A stretch of 64,000 nucleotides of DNA from Theobroma cacao (lineage: Eukaryota; Streptophyta; Magnoliopsida; Malvales; Malvaceae), in the NCBI RefSeq assembly GCF_000208745.1, contig NC_030850.1:124001-188000 (forward strand), in the 5' to 3' direction. This document shows positions 62,857-64,000 of the stretch, piece by piece (positions within the stretch are counted from its first letter, which is position 1; each line of letters opens with the position of its first letter). Under the pieces are notes generated by a model. The model searched no databases, had not been told where the DNA came from, and was given only the letters and a program-made list of their open reading frames with translations. A program made the translations under genes and the position numbers.

Positions 62857-64000
62857 CTTCTTTGCCTCCAACAAAATCTCTCGTCTCTTTTTCTTTCTTT
62901 CCTTTTTCTTTTCCTTATTTGAGCTTTAAATTTAGTCTTTTTCAAGTTGTGTAGCGGAGGCGGCAAAGAATCAACGAGACTTGTTAAAATCGACGGCCTT
63001 CTACTTGAAGCTTTTAAAACCTAAACCACGACGCATCCCTTCAGTTAACCTTCTACTTGAAGGAGAAGAAAAAAACATATTAAGTGAAAGGAAGAGAGAC
63101 TTGGGAGAGGTTAGTTTAGGGAGAGAACGAAGAGAAAGGTGTCCCTATGCGAAGAGTATGTTCTTACTGAAACGCTGTGTTTGGGTAGTCAAAAAAAAAA
63201 CAAAACAGGAAGAAGAAGAAGGAATGGGCTGCTTATTAGGCTAGGGTGTAATTAAATGTGTTTTTTCTCTTGACTTAATTGATTTAAGTTCAAAATTCAA
63301 GAAATTAAAAAACAAAATAATGATCAAAATTATAAAAAATCAAATATAACATTTTGATGAATTAATTTGTATTTTAAAATTTGTTGAGAAAATTTTTTAA
63401 AAAAACTATCAATACTTTAAAATAATTATTTTTAAATTTTTATTTTAAATTATTATTTCTTACTATTATCATTACTTGCAAAATTTTTTATTTAACATTA
63501 ATTTTTCCATAAGTATTTGAAAAAAAATAATTTTACCCGAAGCCAGGCAGCATTCTAGTGATTTTATGAAAGTTAGATAATACTAGATTAAAATTAGAAT
63601 TTTATTACCATGAAGTCTCGAAATGACGCACTCGTAGTTCTCCACTACCACAATTGCAAAGCAGTAATTAATTTTTCTTCCTTTTTACGTTTATGTTGGT
63701 TACATTAGGCCAACAATTTGAACTTTTTCCTTTCTTAAACTAACACTATAAAACATGAATCATATAAAGGTTGCTTGCGTCAAAATGCTCATATGTAACA
63801 TTCGATGAGTGTCAGGATTAAATTAAAAATATGATAAATACAAAAGATCTAAACTATATTGATTTCTATATCCAACACCTGTACCGGTCTATAGTGTTTT
63901 ATCACGTTTAAGGGATATTTTCGACTTTGACTTCTTTTTCTTCTTTCTTCCTTGACTCCCCTGCCTTCGACGAGTCTTGCTCACCACCCTTGCCGAACGC
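62857..64000. other. RRP44A promoter and AT-rich flank
   Basis: The first few hundred bases are the leader and promoter of RRP44A. From about 63260 the sequence is very AT-rich with no supported gene. Confidence 0.5.

Noticed and set aside
1..64000. tRNA, rRNA, CRISPR or bacterial-type operons
   Set aside because: None was recognised by eye; the window has plant intron-bearing genes. A tRNAscan-SE run would be needed to exclude tRNA genes fully.

Overview
The window is nuclear DNA of a flowering plant, most likely a eudicot. Its genes carry many short, AT-rich introns with GT..AG borders, the intergenic DNA is AT-rich with TA, GAT and GA microsatellites, and the products are plant families (PIRL, MLO, PILS, ATL/RHA3 RING-H2). 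Three runs of N are assembly gaps: 16330-17126, 34223-34293 and 37385-37891. Gene models were joined by hand from splice signals, checking that exon lengths keep the reading frame and that products match families recalled from memory. No database search was run.

Layout, left to right: PIRL4/5-type leucine-rich-repeat protein (+, 2360-4311); translation factor eIF6 (+, 6466-8166); mitochondrial phosphate carrier (-, 9580-11072); a LINE-type RNase H fragment (11390-12140); an adaptin-binding p34-like GTPase-fold protein (+, 12453-14703); an acid-phosphatase fragment (17541-17916); a Pol III subunit RPC7-like protein (+, 18535-21690); an RHA3/ATL-type RING-H2 ligase (-, 24758-25315); an MLO8-like membrane protein with 15 exons (-, 26565-31507); a decayed plastid-protein gene (34718-36557); about 7.8 kb of gene-poor repeats around a gap; a PILS auxin transporter (+, 44349-46805); a truncated RRP44A pseudogene (-, 47398-48550); a TKL-type kinase with an altered active site (-, 49965-53177); and the exosome nuclease RRP44A with 24 exons (-, 54313-62856).

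The genes do not form one pathway. They are single-copy style housekeeping genes (eIF6, Pol III subunit, exosome, phosphate carrier) mixed with membrane, signalling and hormone genes. From memory, several have relatives close together on Arabidopsis chromosome 2 near At2g17270-At2g17520 (phosphate carrier, MLO7/8, PIRL5, RHA3A, PILS5, RRP44A), so the window looks like an ancestral eudicot gene block.

I found no undescribed system. The most interesting signals are local copying events: a ~1 kb segment holding the p34 3' end copied 8.4 kb away; an intron-bearing, internally deleted copy of RRP44A beside its parent; a 98-bp tandem duplication that doubles a splice acceptor in RRP44A; a plastid-protein pseudogene with three lesions; and a kinase whose usual catalytic lysine position holds glutamate.
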